Shown one piece after another: positions 1 to 8,444 of a stretch of 64,000 bases of DNA (position 1 is its first letter; every line of letters begins with the position of its first letter). Source of the DNA: Pseudomonas graminis (GTDB taxonomy: Bacteria; Pseudomonadota; Gammaproteobacteria; Pseudomonadales; Pseudomonadaceae). The DNA is taken from NCBI RefSeq assembly GCF_001705435.1, contig NZ_MDEN01000066.1, positions 62,001 to 126,000 on the forward strand. Reading direction: 5' to 3'. Position numbers and translations under genes: made by a program. The notes beneath the pieces are model-generated. The model did no database searches. It was not told the DNA's origin and saw nothing but the letters and a program-made list of their open reading frames with translations.

Positions 1-2
1 AC

Positions 3-611
3 TGGCTGTCGGATCGCTATCCGGAGCAACTGTCGGGCGGTCAGCGTCAGCGGATTGCCCTGGCCCGTGCCCTGGCGGTGGAGCCCAAGGTGTTGCTGCT
101 GGACGAGCCGTTCGGCGCGCTGGATGCCAAGGTGCGCAAGGAACTGCGTCGCTGGCTGGCGCGGCTGCACGAAGACATCAACCTGACATCGGTATTCGTG
201 ACCCACGACCAGGAAGAGGCGATGGAAGTCGCGGACCGCATCGTGGTGATGAACAAGGGTGTGATCGAGCAGATCGGCTCCCCCGGCGACGTCTACGAGA
301 ACCCGGCCAGCGACTTCGTCTACCACTTTCTGGGTGACTCGAACCGCCTGCACTTGGGCGATGACAATCACGTGCTGTTCCGCCCGCACGAGGTGTCGTT
401 GTCACGGCATGAAGTGGAAGGGCACCACGCGGCAGAAGTGCGGGACATCCGCCCGTTGGGCGCCACGACGCGGGTGACGCTGAAGGTCGAAGGGCAACCC
501 GAGCTGATCGAAGCCGAAGTGGTGAAAGACCATGACAGCCTGACCGGACTGGCGAGGGGCGAGACGTTGTTTTTCAAGCCGAAGGTCTGGCAGAAAGTCG
601 ACAACCTCTAA
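3..611 (+). CDS. cysA: Sulfate/thiosulfate ABC transporter ATP-binding protein CysA (C-terminal part)
   Basis: This is the last 202 codons of a CysA-type ATPase; the gene begins before the window. CysA hydrolyses ATP on the inner face of the membrane to drive sulfate and thiosulfate uptake with CysT, CysW and a periplasmic binding protein. The visible part opens just before the ABC signature LSGGQRQR, followed by Walker B (LLLDEPFGALDA) and the H-loop (FVTHDQEEAM). The tail after about residue 110 is the regulatory extension of this subfamily. The Walker A region is outside the window. No permease gene follows, which fits the usual order with cysA last. Subfamily assignment rests on the tail and on the sulfur-rich surroundings; another sulfate-class ATPase is the only real alternative. 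Confidence 0.85.
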   Translation, partial: WLSDRYPEQLSGGQRQRIALARALAVEPKVLLLDEPFGALDAKVRKELRRWLARLHEDINLTSVFVTHDQEEAMEVADRIVVMNKGVIEQIGSPGDVYENPASDFVYHFLGDSNRLHLGDDNHVLFRPHEVSLSRHEVEGHHAAEVRDIRPLGATTRVTLKVEGQPELIEAEVVKDHDSLTGLARGETLFFKPKVWQKVDNL

Positions 612-620
612 GCGTACCCC

Positions 621-753
621 TGTAGGAGCGTGGCTTGTCCCGCGATCTGCCGGGGACCGGCAGCAATCCTGATAATGCGTTCTGCCTGATGCACCGCATT
701 ATCCAGTTTGCGACGACTGCGTCGCCGATCGCGGGACAAGCCACGCTCCTACA
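621..753. repeat. Inverted REP pair downstream of cysA
   Basis: A 27-bp sequence beginning TGTAGGAGCGTGGCTTGTCC (621-647) returns as a perfect reverse complement at 727-753, with about 80 bp between. Each arm is a Pseudomonas REP unit and the pair has BIME form. The second arm recurs exactly at 59056-59082. It follows cysA and could act as a transcript-end structure. Confidence 0.85.
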
Positions 754-787
754 GGTTCGTGTGGGTACTCACAATCCGGGCCGGACG

Positions 788-841
788 CAAATCCCTTGTA
801 GGAGCAATCGGAGGTTACTACGGTCGCGAAGGCGGTGGGTC
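788..841. repeat. REP-like repeat, class with AATCGGAGGTTA core
   Basis: The block reads GCAAATCCCTTGTAGGAGCA, then an AATCGGAGGTTACTACGGTC core, then GCGAAGGCGGTGGGT. A nearly identical copy lies in inverse orientation at about 11406-11466. It sits between the convergent ends of cysA and the DUF962 gene. Confidence 0.7.
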
Positions 842-847
842 TGAGCT

Positions 848-1384
848 TTAAACCGCAGCCTTTTTCAAGTCCCGCCGATGCGTCTTGCCCACTCGCGCTT
901 CGATGGCGTGCAGCAACTTCTTTCTCATTCCCAGCAAAAAAGCCGCTTCGGCGACGACAAACAGCGGGCCGATGATCAAGCCTGTGAGGTCGTCGACAAA
1001 CGCCGGCTTGCGGCCTTCGTAATAATGGCCCACAAACTGAATCACCCAACCGAGCACGAACAAGCCGACGCCTGCGCCGAGCCAGACCATGGTGGTCTGT
1101 TGCGCCAGATGGGCGCCGAGCCACAGGCACAGCGCAAGCAGAACACCCATCAGCACGCCGAAGAAGGCATCCAGCCGCAGGTAGAAAAACGTCGCGGCCA
1201 GACTCACCAGCAAAGCGGGCGACACCCAAATCCCGCCGAGGGACCAACTGGTCCAGCCGGGGCGTGACAGCAGCACGGCCACCGCGATCACGATCAGGGG
1301 AATGCCGACGAAGTGGGTGAGGATATTGCGGGTGTCGCGGTGGTAGGCCGCGTACTGGCTGAGGTGATCGACGAGGTTTTTCAT
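848..1384 (-). CDS. DUF962 / Mpo1-like membrane protein
   Basis: A 178-residue membrane protein of the DUF962 (YGL010w/Mpo1) family. The yeast member is an Fe(II) 2-hydroxy fatty acid dioxygenase; the bacterial role is not settled. The start MKNLVDHLSQYAAYHRD is typical, and His-containing signatures are visible: HRDTRNILTH near residue 16 and GHYYEGRKPA near residue 123. Four hydrophobic segments lie at about 25-42, 50-68, 75-92 and 98-118, with a fifth around 135-150. The C-terminus is basic. It stands alone on the minus strand, and the 106-bp gap to the plus-strand Crp-type gene must hold both promoters. Confidence 0.8.
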   Translation of the reverse strand: MKNLVDHLSQYAAYHRDTRNILTHFVGIPLIVIAVAVLLSRPGWTSWSLGGIWVSPALLVSLAATFFYLRLDAFFGVLMGVLLALCLWLGAHLAQQTTMVWLGAGVGLFVLGWVIQFVGHYYEGRKPAFVDDLTGLIIGPLFVVAEAAFLLGMRKKLLHAIEARVGKTHRRDLKKAAV

Positions 1385-1490
1385 TGTTATTCCTCTGTGG
1401 ATACGTGGATCATGCCGCTGATTTTTTAAGGCTGAGCCCGCTGCACGGCTCAGCCTGCAACAAAACGCCGGCTATCAAAAGGAGATTCAC

Positions 1491-2201
1491 ATGACGAATG
1501 GAACCCAATGGCGCTCATGGTTTATCAACGACCGATGGTTCCGCGACCTGCCTGCGCTGTTGCAGGATAGCTTGCTGAGCAGCATGCGGCAGCGCCGGGT
1601 GACGCCCGGCAAATCGATCTTCCAGCGCGGCGACCCGGCGCCCGGTCTGTACGCGTTGCTCACGGGCTCGTTGCGCATCAATCCCCTCAAACCACAGCAA
1701 GGGGACATGCCCCCGGCAGAAGGCTATCGGCCCTTCTGGTTCGGCGAGGCCTCGTTGTTCGACGACCTCCCCGCAACCCACGATGTGTTCGCCCAGGATG
1801 CGGTCATTCTTCTGCACATGCCCCACGCGCCACTCAAGCAACTGCTGGCTGAGCACCCGGCCTTTTGGCGGCACTTCCGCGATTTGCTGGGGCGCAAGCT
1901 CGGCCTCGCCGTGCCCGCCATCGAAGACATCACCCTGATGCCGACTGAAGAGCGCGTGGCGTTTCGGCTGCTGATGCTGGCCGAAGCCTATGGCGAGATG
2001 GACCGCTCCGTGCGCAGCGTGCCCCTTGCCGACATGGCCTCGAATCGCTGCCTCGGGTTGAGCGGTGAGGTGGTCGAGCGGGTGCTGGGGCAGCTCGCCG
2101 AACGGCAGATCGTCCGGCGCGATCACGCTCTTATCGGCGTGCTGGACATTGAATGGCTGCGTGAGGCGGCCCTTCATCGCCTGACCGGCGCATGCGGCTG
2201 A
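1491..2201 (+). CDS. Crp/Fnr family transcriptional regulator
   Basis: A 236-residue regulator with an N-terminal cyclic-nucleotide-binding-like beta barrel (about 20-135, including FQRGDPAPGLYALLTGSL) and a C-terminal winged helix (about 160-225, with LADMASNRCLGLSGEVVERV as the helix-turn-helix). There is no Fnr-type cysteine cluster near the N-terminus. The ligand pocket differs from that of true cAMP receptors, so the effector is unknown. The start has a good ribosome-binding site (AAGGAGATTCAC before ATG). It converges on the AraC-type gene, with 12 bp between the two stop codons. The family call is secure; the target genes are unknown. Confidence 0.85.
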   Translation: MTNGTQWRSWFINDRWFRDLPALLQDSLLSSMRQRRVTPGKSIFQRGDPAPGLYALLTGSLRINPLKPQQGDMPPAEGYRPFWFGEASLFDDLPATHDVFAQDAVILLHMPHAPLKQLLAEHPAFWRHFRDLLGRKLGLAVPAIEDITLMPTEERVAFRLLMLAEAYGEMDRSVRSVPLADMASNRCLGLSGEVVERVLGQLAERQIVRRDHALIGVLDIEWLREAALHRLTGACG

Positions 2202-2213
2202 GGGCGTCACCCG

Positions 2214-3221
2214 TCAGTGCAGCATTCCTTCTCGATATTGGCTTGGCGTGATGCCGGTCCAGCGCTTGAACGCGCGGCTGAAACTGCTGGTGTCGGCGAA
2301 ACCGAGCAGATAGGCGACTTCACTGAGCGAGCAACCGGGATCGCGCATGTGCTGCAGGGCCAGATTCTGCCGGCATTGATTGAGCAGCAAGTCGTAGCGG
2401 CAACCCTCGTCGGCCAGATGGCGTTGAAGGCTGCGCAGGCTCAGGTGCAGGGTGTGGGCGATGTGCTCGGCGGACGGCTCGCCCTCCGGCAAGTGGGTCT
2501 CGATGGCGCCACGCACCTTGCGCTCCCACGTCAGTGCACTTAGTTGCTCGAGGGTGCGGTTGAGCACCGCCTCGTTGTGCACGGCCAGCTCCGGATTTCC
2601 ATCGTCCAGGTGCCTGTCGAAATCCTCGCTGGCAAAACTCAGCAGATTCTCCGCCGCGCCGAAAAACAGCGGCGCACGGAAGACGTCATGCCACGGCTGA
2701 GGGTCTTCCGGTTGCGGACGCATCAGGTGCACGGCCAGCGGCGCGTAATGACGGCCCAGGCGGTTGCGACAGGTGCGCACATAGATTGCGGCGAAGGCGT
2801 CCATGGCCTCATTGGCCGGCACCGGGCTGCCGTCGGGCACGCGGAAACGAAATTCGTAACGCTCATCCACACGTTCAAAGCTCATCACCAGCGCGTCGCT
2901 CACCACCGGGTGATAACGCACGATGCGTTCGAACACCTCACGCAACGAGCCGCTGGCGACCAGCGCGTAACCCAGTGCGTGAAAGGTCGTCGGGCTGACG
3001 AAACGAGACACCCGCAAGCCCAGCGCCGGATCGCCACTGGCCTGCACCGCCAGCTCCCAGAAACGGGTGGTCACTGTCACCGGGTATCGCGCGTTGGGAT
3101 CATCCATCAGCTGCGGATCCAGGCCCGCAGCCTGACTCAGTGCGAGGCTATCGAGGCCGAGAGCATCGAGTTGCTTGCGCAGGGCGCGGGTCCAGCTGGC
3201 GAGAATGCTCGGCTCAGACAT
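2214..3221 (-). CDS. AraC family transcriptional regulator
   Basis: A 335-residue regulator with the N-terminal arabinose-binding-type domain found in Pseudomonas OruR/ArgR-like proteins (about 20-205) and a C-terminal double helix-turn-helix (about 230-333; motifs LHLSLRSLQRHLADEG and VAYLLGFADTSSFSRAFKRW, ending TGITPSQYRE). It is divergent from the desaturase gene, with only 110 bp between start codons. That gap carries a 21-bp-spaced direct repeat starting at its own first codon, so self-regulation and control of the desaturase are likely. The effector is unknown, perhaps a fatty acid or lipid signal. Confidence 0.88.
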   Translation of the reverse strand: MSEPSILASWTRALRKQLDALGLDSLALSQAAGLDPQLMDDPNARYPVTVTTRFWELAVQASGDPALGLRVSRFVSPTTFHALGYALVASGSLREVFERIVRYHPVVSDALVMSFERVDERYEFRFRVPDGSPVPANEAMDAFAAIYVRTCRNRLGRHYAPLAVHLMRPQPEDPQPWHDVFRAPLFFGAAENLLSFASEDFDRHLDDGNPELAVHNEAVLNRTLEQLSALTWERKVRGAIETHLPEGEPSAEHIAHTLHLSLRSLQRHLADEGCRYDLLLNQCRQNLALQHMRDPGCSLSEVAYLLGFADTSSFSRAFKRWTGITPSQYREGMLH

Positions 3222-3253
3222 ACAGGTTGGCGCCTCCGGTCTACAGATTGGCG
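3221..3253. promoter_or_regulatory. Direct repeat, probable AraC-family operator
   Basis: TACAGGTTGGCG (3221-3232) and TACAGATTGGCG (3242-3253) are 12-bp direct repeats with one mismatch, spaced exactly 21 bp apart. That is two helical turns, the spacing used by AraC-family tandem half-sites. The first repeat touches the start codon of the AraC gene and the second lies 79 bp before the desaturase start. The operator role is inferred. Confidence 0.55.
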
Positions 3254-3331
3254 TTCACGGTCAGGCAGCTTCCCTCCCCAAGCGGCACAGTGGTGCCACG
3301 TTTTTTCATCCTGAAACCGGAGAATGGAATC

Positions 3332-4402
3332 ATGCACGACACTTCTGCAAGTGCTGCCGGACTGAATGCACAACAACGATCAGCGCATATTCGTGCCGTG
3401 GTTTCCGCCCACGGTGCCGCGTTGCGTGAGCGCTATCCGCTGCTACGGCATCAGGACGCCATTGGCGCCGGCATCCTGTTCTTCGCACTGGCCGGCATGA
3501 TCGGCAGCGCGGCGCTCTATCTCGGGGGCTACCTGGCCTGGTGGGCGTGTCTGCTGCTGAATGCGTTCTTCGCCTCGCTGACCCACGAGCTTGAACACGA
3601 CCTGATCCACAGCATGTATTTCCGCAAACAGCGCGTGCCCCATAACCTGATGCTGGCACTGGTCTGGCTGGCGCGGCCGAGCACAATCAACCCATGGATT
3701 CGTCGGCATCTGCACCTCAACCATCACAAGGTCTCCGGCACCGAGGCCGATATGGAGGAGCGCGCCATCACCAACGGCGAGCCATGGGGCGTGGCGCGGT
3801 TGCTGATGGTGGGCGATAACGTCATGTCGTCGCTGATCCGCATGCTGCGCGCGAAAACCTGGGCGCATACGTTCAGCATTCTCAAGCGCACCCTGCGTGT
3901 CTATGCGCCTCTGGCGCTGGCGAATTGGGGCACGTGGTATGTGTTTCTCGGCTTCCATGCCGCCAATGGCATTGCCGGTCTGATGGGCAGCCCGATTGAA
4001 TGGTCGGCGGATACGCTGGCGGTCATGCACGTCATCGACATCGCTGTTGTGGTGTTGGTGGGCCCGAACGTGCTGAGGACCTTCTGTCTGCATTTCGTCA
4101 GTTCGAACATGCATTACTACGGCGACGTCGAGATGGGCAATGTCATGCAGCAGACCCAAGTGCTCAACCCGTGGTGGATGTGGCCGCTGCAGGCGTTCTG
4201 CTTCAACTTCGGCAGCACCCATGGCATCCATCATTTTGTGGTGAAGGAGCCTTTCTACATCCGCCAGATGACGGCATCCGTTGCGCACAAGGTGATGGCT
4301 GAGATGGGCGTGCGCTTCAATGACTTCGGCACCTTCGGGCGGGCCAACCGGTTTGAACGGATGACTGAAAATGACTCGGTGCTCAAGCCTGCGCGCGGTT
4401 GA
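3332..4402 (+). CDS. Membrane fatty acid desaturase
   Basis: A 356-residue integral membrane di-iron desaturase. The three His boxes are visible: HELEHDLIH (about residue 86), HLHLNHH (about residue 129) and HGIHH (about residue 296). Hydrophobic pairs lie at about 47-85 and 190-250. The reading frame stays open upstream to 3140, but I chose the ATG at 3332 because the codons before it overlap the regulator and operator and because family members start near MHDTSASAAG. It would introduce a double bond into acyl chains at the inner membrane, using an electron donor encoded elsewhere. The divergent AraC regulator probably controls it. Confidence 0.85.
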   Translation: MHDTSASAAGLNAQQRSAHIRAVVSAHGAALRERYPLLRHQDAIGAGILFFALAGMIGSAALYLGGYLAWWACLLLNAFFASLTHELEHDLIHSMYFRKQRVPHNLMLALVWLARPSTINPWIRRHLHLNHHKVSGTEADMEERAITNGEPWGVARLLMVGDNVMSSLIRMLRAKTWAHTFSILKRTLRVYAPLALANWGTWYVFLGFHAANGIAGLMGSPIEWSADTLAVMHVIDIAVVVLVGPNVLRTFCLHFVSSNMHYYGDVEMGNVMQQTQVLNPWWMWPLQAFCFNFGSTHGIHHFVVKEPFYIRQMTASVAHKVMAEMGVRFNDFGTFGRANRFERMTENDSVLKPARG

Positions 4403-4530
4403 TACCTGGCGGCCCATTGCGCCAGCCTCGCCGGCTTGTAGGAAATTTCTCCGGATAAAAATTTCTGTAACAACCGCCCCTTAATCTCTGCTCATCCCCG
4501 GCGAGCTGGGGGCAGACAGCGTGATTCTCA

Positions 4531-4568
4531 GGGTCACCCCTTTAAGGCAGGGGGTGGCCCTCTTTTTT
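4531..4568 (+). terminator. Rho-independent terminator after the desaturase
   Basis: GGGTCACCCC and GGGGTGGCCC pair over 10 bp (one G-U) around a 10-nt loop, followed by TCTTTTTTG. It lies 128 bp past the stop codon. The rest of the 4403-4695 gap shows no gene; 4585-4650 is AT-rich and probably holds the promoter of the hydrolase. Confidence 0.7.
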
Positions 4569-4695
4569 GGCGCCTTCTTCTGATGCAGCGGCATATATTT
4601 TCGAGCTATTAATAAATAGCTTCTTATTCTTTTTCGAATATATGTCCGATCCCTATACTCGCCCCCATGAACGCACCATGCAGGAGGCGAAGGCC

Positions 4696-5277
4696 ATGCA
4701 TAACGAATCGATCCGTTACTTGATCGTGCCAGGCTGGCAAGGATCTGCCGACGACCATTGGCAAACTCACTGGCAGAACAGCCTGCCCAACAGCGTGCGC
4801 GTGGAGCAGGCCGATTGGCTCAAGCCGCGTCGAGAAGATTGGGTGGGTGAACTGCAGCGCGCTATCGCCTCTGACAGCACACCGGTGATTCTAATCGCCC
4901 ACAGCCTGGGTTGCGTCACCGTCGCCCATTGGGCGCAGCTGGCGCCTTTGACGAGTTTGCGTCAGGTGCGAGGGGCCTTGCTGGTGGCCCCCGCTGATGT
5001 CGAACGCCCCAATTGCCCGCCGGCGATCCGCAATTTCGCGCCGATTCCCGAGCACCTGCTGCCGTTCCCGACCCAAGTGGTCAGCTCGGACAACGATTCA
5101 GCCGTCAGTGCGTTGCGCGCAATGGAAATGGCCCGCAACTGGGGCGCCGAAATCGGCATCCTCAGCGGCGCTGGCCATATCAACGTGAAGTCCGGCCATC
5201 AGCGTTGGGAGCAGGGTTTCGCTTACCTGTACCGGCTGCAAGGGCGTATCGAGCAACTTACCCGCCGCCGCGCATGA
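4696..5277 (+). CDS. RBBP9/YdeN-family alpha/beta hydrolase
   Basis: A 193-residue serine hydrolase. The frame is open from 4567, but CAGGAGGCG sits properly before the ATG at 4696 and the protein then begins MHNESIRYLIVPGWQGS as relatives do. The family features are the DHWQTHW motif near residue 22, the nucleophile elbow AHSLGC (Ser near residue 69), and a late SGAGHIN His near residue 162. The substrate is unknown; relatives act as small carboxyl-ester hydrolases. It lies directly before the sigma-54 activator gene but is separated from it by a strong terminator, so it is probably a single-gene transcript. Confidence 0.8.
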   Translation: MHNESIRYLIVPGWQGSADDHWQTHWQNSLPNSVRVEQADWLKPRREDWVGELQRAIASDSTPVILIAHSLGCVTVAHWAQLAPLTSLRQVRGALLVAPADVERPNCPPAIRNFAPIPEHLLPFPTQVVSSDNDSAVSALRAMEMARNWGAEIGILSGAGHINVKSGHQRWEQGFAYLYRLQGRIEQLTRRRA

Positions 5278-5333
5278 CATCAGCACACGTCACCGTCGTT
5301 GCGCACGAGCCCACTGTTCTCAGCATCATTTTC

Positions 5334-5369
5334 GCCGCAGTGAACCGACAGGTGCTGCGGCTTTTTTTT
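5334..5369 (+). terminator. Rho-independent terminator after the hydrolase
   Basis: GCCGCAG (5334-5340) pairs with CTGCGGC (5355-5361) and is followed directly by eight T residues. It separates the hydrolase from the activator gene 40 bp further on. Confidence 0.8.
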
Positions 5370-5408
5370 CAACGCCCGGGTCCATGAATGGCCGGGCGGG
5401 AGCCTGCC

Positions 5409-6233
5409 ATGAGCCTTTCCGACATTTCGAGCCACCCGCTGTTGACCTTCCCTGATGCTGAAAAAAGCCCGCTGAGCATCCGCGCCAAGGCCTTGGTGTT
5501 CGTCGATCCTCGATCACGGCAGCTGCGCGAAGAGATGGAGCTGCTGGCGCCACTGGACCTGCCCGTGCTGATCCGCGGCGAATCCGGTACGGGCAAGGAA
5601 TTGCTCGCGCGTCATATTCACCGTGGCAGCGACCGGGCCGGGTTGTTCGTGTCGGTCAACTGCGGCGCCATCAGCTCGACTTACGCCGACGCCGAGCTGT
5701 TCGGTTATGCCGCTGGCGCCCACAGCGGTTCTGCCAGCAGTCGTGCCGGCTGGTTCGGCTCGGCAACCGGCGGCACCCTTTATCTTGATGAGATCGCCGA
5801 CCTGCCAATGGCGATCCAGATCAAGTTGCTGGCGGCGCTGGAAAACCACGAAGTCACCCGCGTCGGCGCCACGCAGCCCAGCCAGGTCGACGTCAGGCTG
5901 GTCGCAGCGACCAGCATCGATCTGCGCCTGTCAGTCGCCGCCGGCAAATTCCATGAGCGGCTTTATCGCTACTTGAACGAAGGGCGCCTCGATCTGCCGG
6001 CGTTGCGCGAGCAGCCGGGCAACATCCTGCCACTGGCCGAGTACTTCCTGGGGATTTACAGCCAGCGCTTCGGCTTCGAGATGCCGTTGATCGGCGAGGA
6101 CGCGCAGCGCGTGCTTGAAGCCCATTACTGGCCGGGCAATACGCGGGAGCTGGAGAACGTCATTCACTTCGCGCTGCTGGTCAGCAGCGGTGCGGAAATC
6201 CTGCCGGAACACCTGAATCTGCCTGTTCGCTGA
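5409..6233 (+). CDS. Sigma-54-interacting AAA+ regulator without a DNA-binding domain
   Basis: A 274-residue protein made almost only of the AAA+ domain of sigma-54 activators, closest in context to SfnR-type regulators of organosulfur use. Visible parts are Walker A GESGTGKE (57-64), Walker B TLYLDEIAD, sensor I region LVAATS, and the sensor II region WPGNTRELENV near the end. Two features are odd. The loop that contacts sigma-54, normally GAFTGA, reads GAHSGS (103-108). The protein also stops at NLPVR, where a Fis-type helix-turn-helix should follow. I chose the ATG at 5409 over 5388 because GGGAG lies at the right distance before it. It may act without specific DNA binding, partner with another activator, or be decayed. 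Confidence 0.8.
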   Translation: MSLSDISSHPLLTFPDAEKSPLSIRAKALVFVDPRSRQLREEMELLAPLDLPVLIRGESGTGKELLARHIHRGSDRAGLFVSVNCGAISSTYADAELFGYAAGAHSGSASSRAGWFGSATGGTLYLDEIADLPMAIQIKLLAALENHEVTRVGATQPSQVDVRLVAATSIDLRLSVAAGKFHERLYRYLNEGRLDLPALREQPGNILPLAEYFLGIYSQRFGFEMPLIGEDAQRVLEAHYWPGNTRELENVIHFALLVSSGAEILPEHLNLPVR

Positions 6234-6441
6234 GGGCACTCGGGCTCATGTATTTGATGGGCCGGTGGGAAAACGCCCTATGAGAACGAAAAAGCATAAC
6301 CATCCGACTAAAAAGTATTGTCTCGGAATAAAAAATCTCGGTACTGTCCGCATCAGCCGCCACCCTGCCAAGGGTCGATCCCGCGGCAGATCGAAGGCAC
6401 AGTCGCCCACGAGGCGACCCGATTTCTATTAAGGACATCGC

Positions 6442-7230
6442 ATGAAGAAGACGTTTCTGTTCACCGCACTGGCGGCCGCTCTCTCCCTGGGCATCAGCGC
6501 TGCACACGCCGCCGAGAAGCTCGTTGTGGGCGCCACCGCTGTTCCGCACGCCGAGATCCTGGAGCTGATCAAGCCTGAACTGGCCAAAGAAGGCGTGGAC
6601 CTGCAAATCAAGGTCTTCACCGACTACGTGCAGCCGAACGTGCAACTGAACGAGAAGCGTCTGGACGCCAACTACTTCCAGACCAAACCTTATCTGGATG
6701 GCTTCAACAAAGGCAAGGGCGCCACGCTGGTGACCGGCGTCGGCGTACATGTTGAACCGTTCGGCGGCTACTCGAAGAAGTGGAAGTCCATCGCCGAGCT
6801 GCCTGATGGCGCAACCGTTGCCATCCCTAACGAAGGCAGCAACGCCGGTCGCGCCCTGCTGCTGTTGCAGAAGAACGGCCTGATCACCCTGAAAGACCCG
6901 AAAGACGCTCTGGCGACGCCGAAAGACATCGCCACCAACCCGAAGCACCTGAAATTCCGCGAGCTGGAATCGGCGCTGCTGCCGCGCGCGCTGGATCAGG
7001 TTGACCTGGATCTGATCAACACCAACTACGCGCTGGAAGCCAAGCTCAGCCCTAAAAAGGATGCGCTGATTCTGGAAGGTGCCGACTCGCCGTACGTGAA
7101 CTATCTGGTGACCCGTACCGACAACGCTCACACCGACGCGATCGAGAAGCTGTCCAAAGCGCTGACCAGCCAGCAAGTCAAAGACTTCATCAACAAGAAG
7201 TACGACGGCGCGGTACTGCCGGCGTTCTGA
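6442..7230 (+). CDS. MetQ/NlpA-family ABC substrate-binding protein (orphan)
   Basis: A 262-residue periplasmic binding protein of the MetQ/NlpA family, which binds methionine or related sulfur compounds. The signal peptide MKKTFLFTALAAALSLGISA ends at AHA, with predicted cleavage after residue 23. There is no lipobox cysteine, so the protein should be free in the periplasm rather than a lipoprotein. Family landmarks are TAVPHAEILE, ANYFQTKPYLDGFN and the late LVTRTDN. No metN or metI lies next to it; it may share the metNI at 19.4-21.2 kb, which has its own MetQ. It follows the sigma-54 regulator by 208 bp. The ligand is unproven. Confidence 0.85.
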   Translation: MKKTFLFTALAAALSLGISAAHAAEKLVVGATAVPHAEILELIKPELAKEGVDLQIKVFTDYVQPNVQLNEKRLDANYFQTKPYLDGFNKGKGATLVTGVGVHVEPFGGYSKKWKSIAELPDGATVAIPNEGSNAGRALLLLQKNGLITLKDPKDALATPKDIATNPKHLKFRELESALLPRALDQVDLDLINTNYALEAKLSPKKDALILEGADSPYVNYLVTRTDNAHTDAIEKLSKALTSQQVKDFINKKYDGAVLPAF

Positions 7231-7268
7231 TGAAGGCCTGAGCGAGCAACTGCCGCGCGCTCAACGAT

Positions 7269-7354
7269 AAAAAACGCGCTTGCCCGCCGCTGCTCCCGCT
7301 TCGCTGACGCACTGTCATCGGCTGCAGGGAGTGGCGACGGGCAAGCGCGTTTTT
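7269..7354 (+). terminator. Long-stem terminator after the metQ-like gene
   Basis: AAAAACGCGCTTGCCCG (about 7270-7286) pairs perfectly with CGGGCAAGCGCGTTTTT (7338-7354) across a 51-nt loop that can fold further. Both strands show T-runs. The rest of the 7231-7536 gap is AT-rich at 7440-7500, the probable promoter of the dioxygenase operon. Confidence 0.75.
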
Positions 7355-7536
7355 GCGTTTTAACGTAGAAATTCGTCAACGTTTCCGGGCCTGCGGCTGC
7401 GGTGATGACAATGAGTACCGACGGCCTTCGATAGGTTGTTCGGCGCTATGCATATGCTCTAACGATATTTAAACTTCCGTTCTTATAGCTTTAAAGTCCT
7501 CCCTCCTCAGCCACGCCTTTTGGAGTCGGAGTTCTC

Positions 7537-8430
7537 ATGCCAGCAGCCTCCCACGCTTCGTCCGCGCAAGCGCCCGGTCAGCCGTTCGATGTGCGTCCAT
7601 TCGCCGAAAAGGTGGGCGCGGAAATCGTCGGTCTGGATCTGTCCCGTCCGCTTAACGACGCCGATTTTGCCCGCGTGCATCAAGCGCATCTCGATCATCA
7701 CGTGGTGGTTTTTCGCGATCAGCACATCACTCCGCAGCAACAGATCGATTTCAGCCGCCGATTTGGCGTCCTGCAGATTCATGTGCTCAAGCAGTTCCTG
7801 CTCGCCAATCATCCCGAAATTTTGATCGTCTCCAATATCGTCGAGAACGGTCAGCCGGTGGGGCTGGGCGATGCGGGCAAGTACTGGCACTCGGACCTGT
7901 CCTACAAAGAACTGCCAAGCCTGGGCTCGATGCTCTACGCCCAGGAACTGCCGAGCGAAGGCGGCGACACCCTGTTCGCCGACATGCACCTGGCGTGGGA
8001 CACGCTGCCCGAGCACCTGCGCAAGGCCGTTGAAGGTCGCAGCGCCGCGCACAGCTACACCTCGCGTTACAGCCATGGGCATAACGCCGATAACTGGCGC
8101 CCGACCCTCAGCGCTGAACAGCTGGCCCAGGTCGCGGTGGTCAGCCATCCGATTGTGCGCACCCACCCGGAGAACGGGCGCAAGGCGCTGTTTGTCAGCG
8201 AAGGCTTCACCACCCACATCGTCGGCCTGCCGGAAGACGAGAGTCAGGCAATTCTCACAGAGCTGTACGCCCACAGCGTTCGCCCGGAAGGCGTTTACCG
8301 CCACAAGTGGCAGGAGAACGACATGGTGTTCTGGGACAACCGTTCGCTGATTCATCTGGCCGGCGGCACGCCCGATCACCTGCGCCGTCGCTTGCACCGC
8401 ACCACCATTCAGGGCGATGCGCCGTTCTGA
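7537..8430 (+). CDS. TauD/TfdA-family Fe(II)/2-oxoglutarate dioxygenase
   Basis: A 297-residue dioxygenase that would use 2-oxoglutarate and O2 to hydroxylate an organosulfur substrate such as a sulfonate or sulfate ester, releasing sulfite or sulfate. The iron ligands are visible as HSD in KYWHSDLSY near residue 115 and a distal His in LIHLAGG near residue 275. The Arg that binds 2-oxoglutarate lies in the following RRRLHR. It is the first gene of a four-gene operon with an uptake system, which suggests that the imported compound is its substrate. Taurine, other sulfonates and alkyl sulfates are all possible, and a non-sulfur role as in TfdA cannot be excluded from sequence. Confidence 0.88.
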   Translation: MPAASHASSAQAPGQPFDVRPFAEKVGAEIVGLDLSRPLNDADFARVHQAHLDHHVVVFRDQHITPQQQIDFSRRFGVLQIHVLKQFLLANHPEILIVSNIVENGQPVGLGDAGKYWHSDLSYKELPSLGSMLYAQELPSEGGDTLFADMHLAWDTLPEHLRKAVEGRSAAHSYTSRYSHGHNADNWRPTLSAEQLAQVAVVSHPIVRTHPENGRKALFVSEGFTTHIVGLPEDESQAILTELYAHSVRPEGVYRHKWQENDMVFWDNRSLIHLAGGTPDHLRRRLHRTTIQGDAPF

Positions 8431-8444
8431 TCCAGGAGAGCTCC

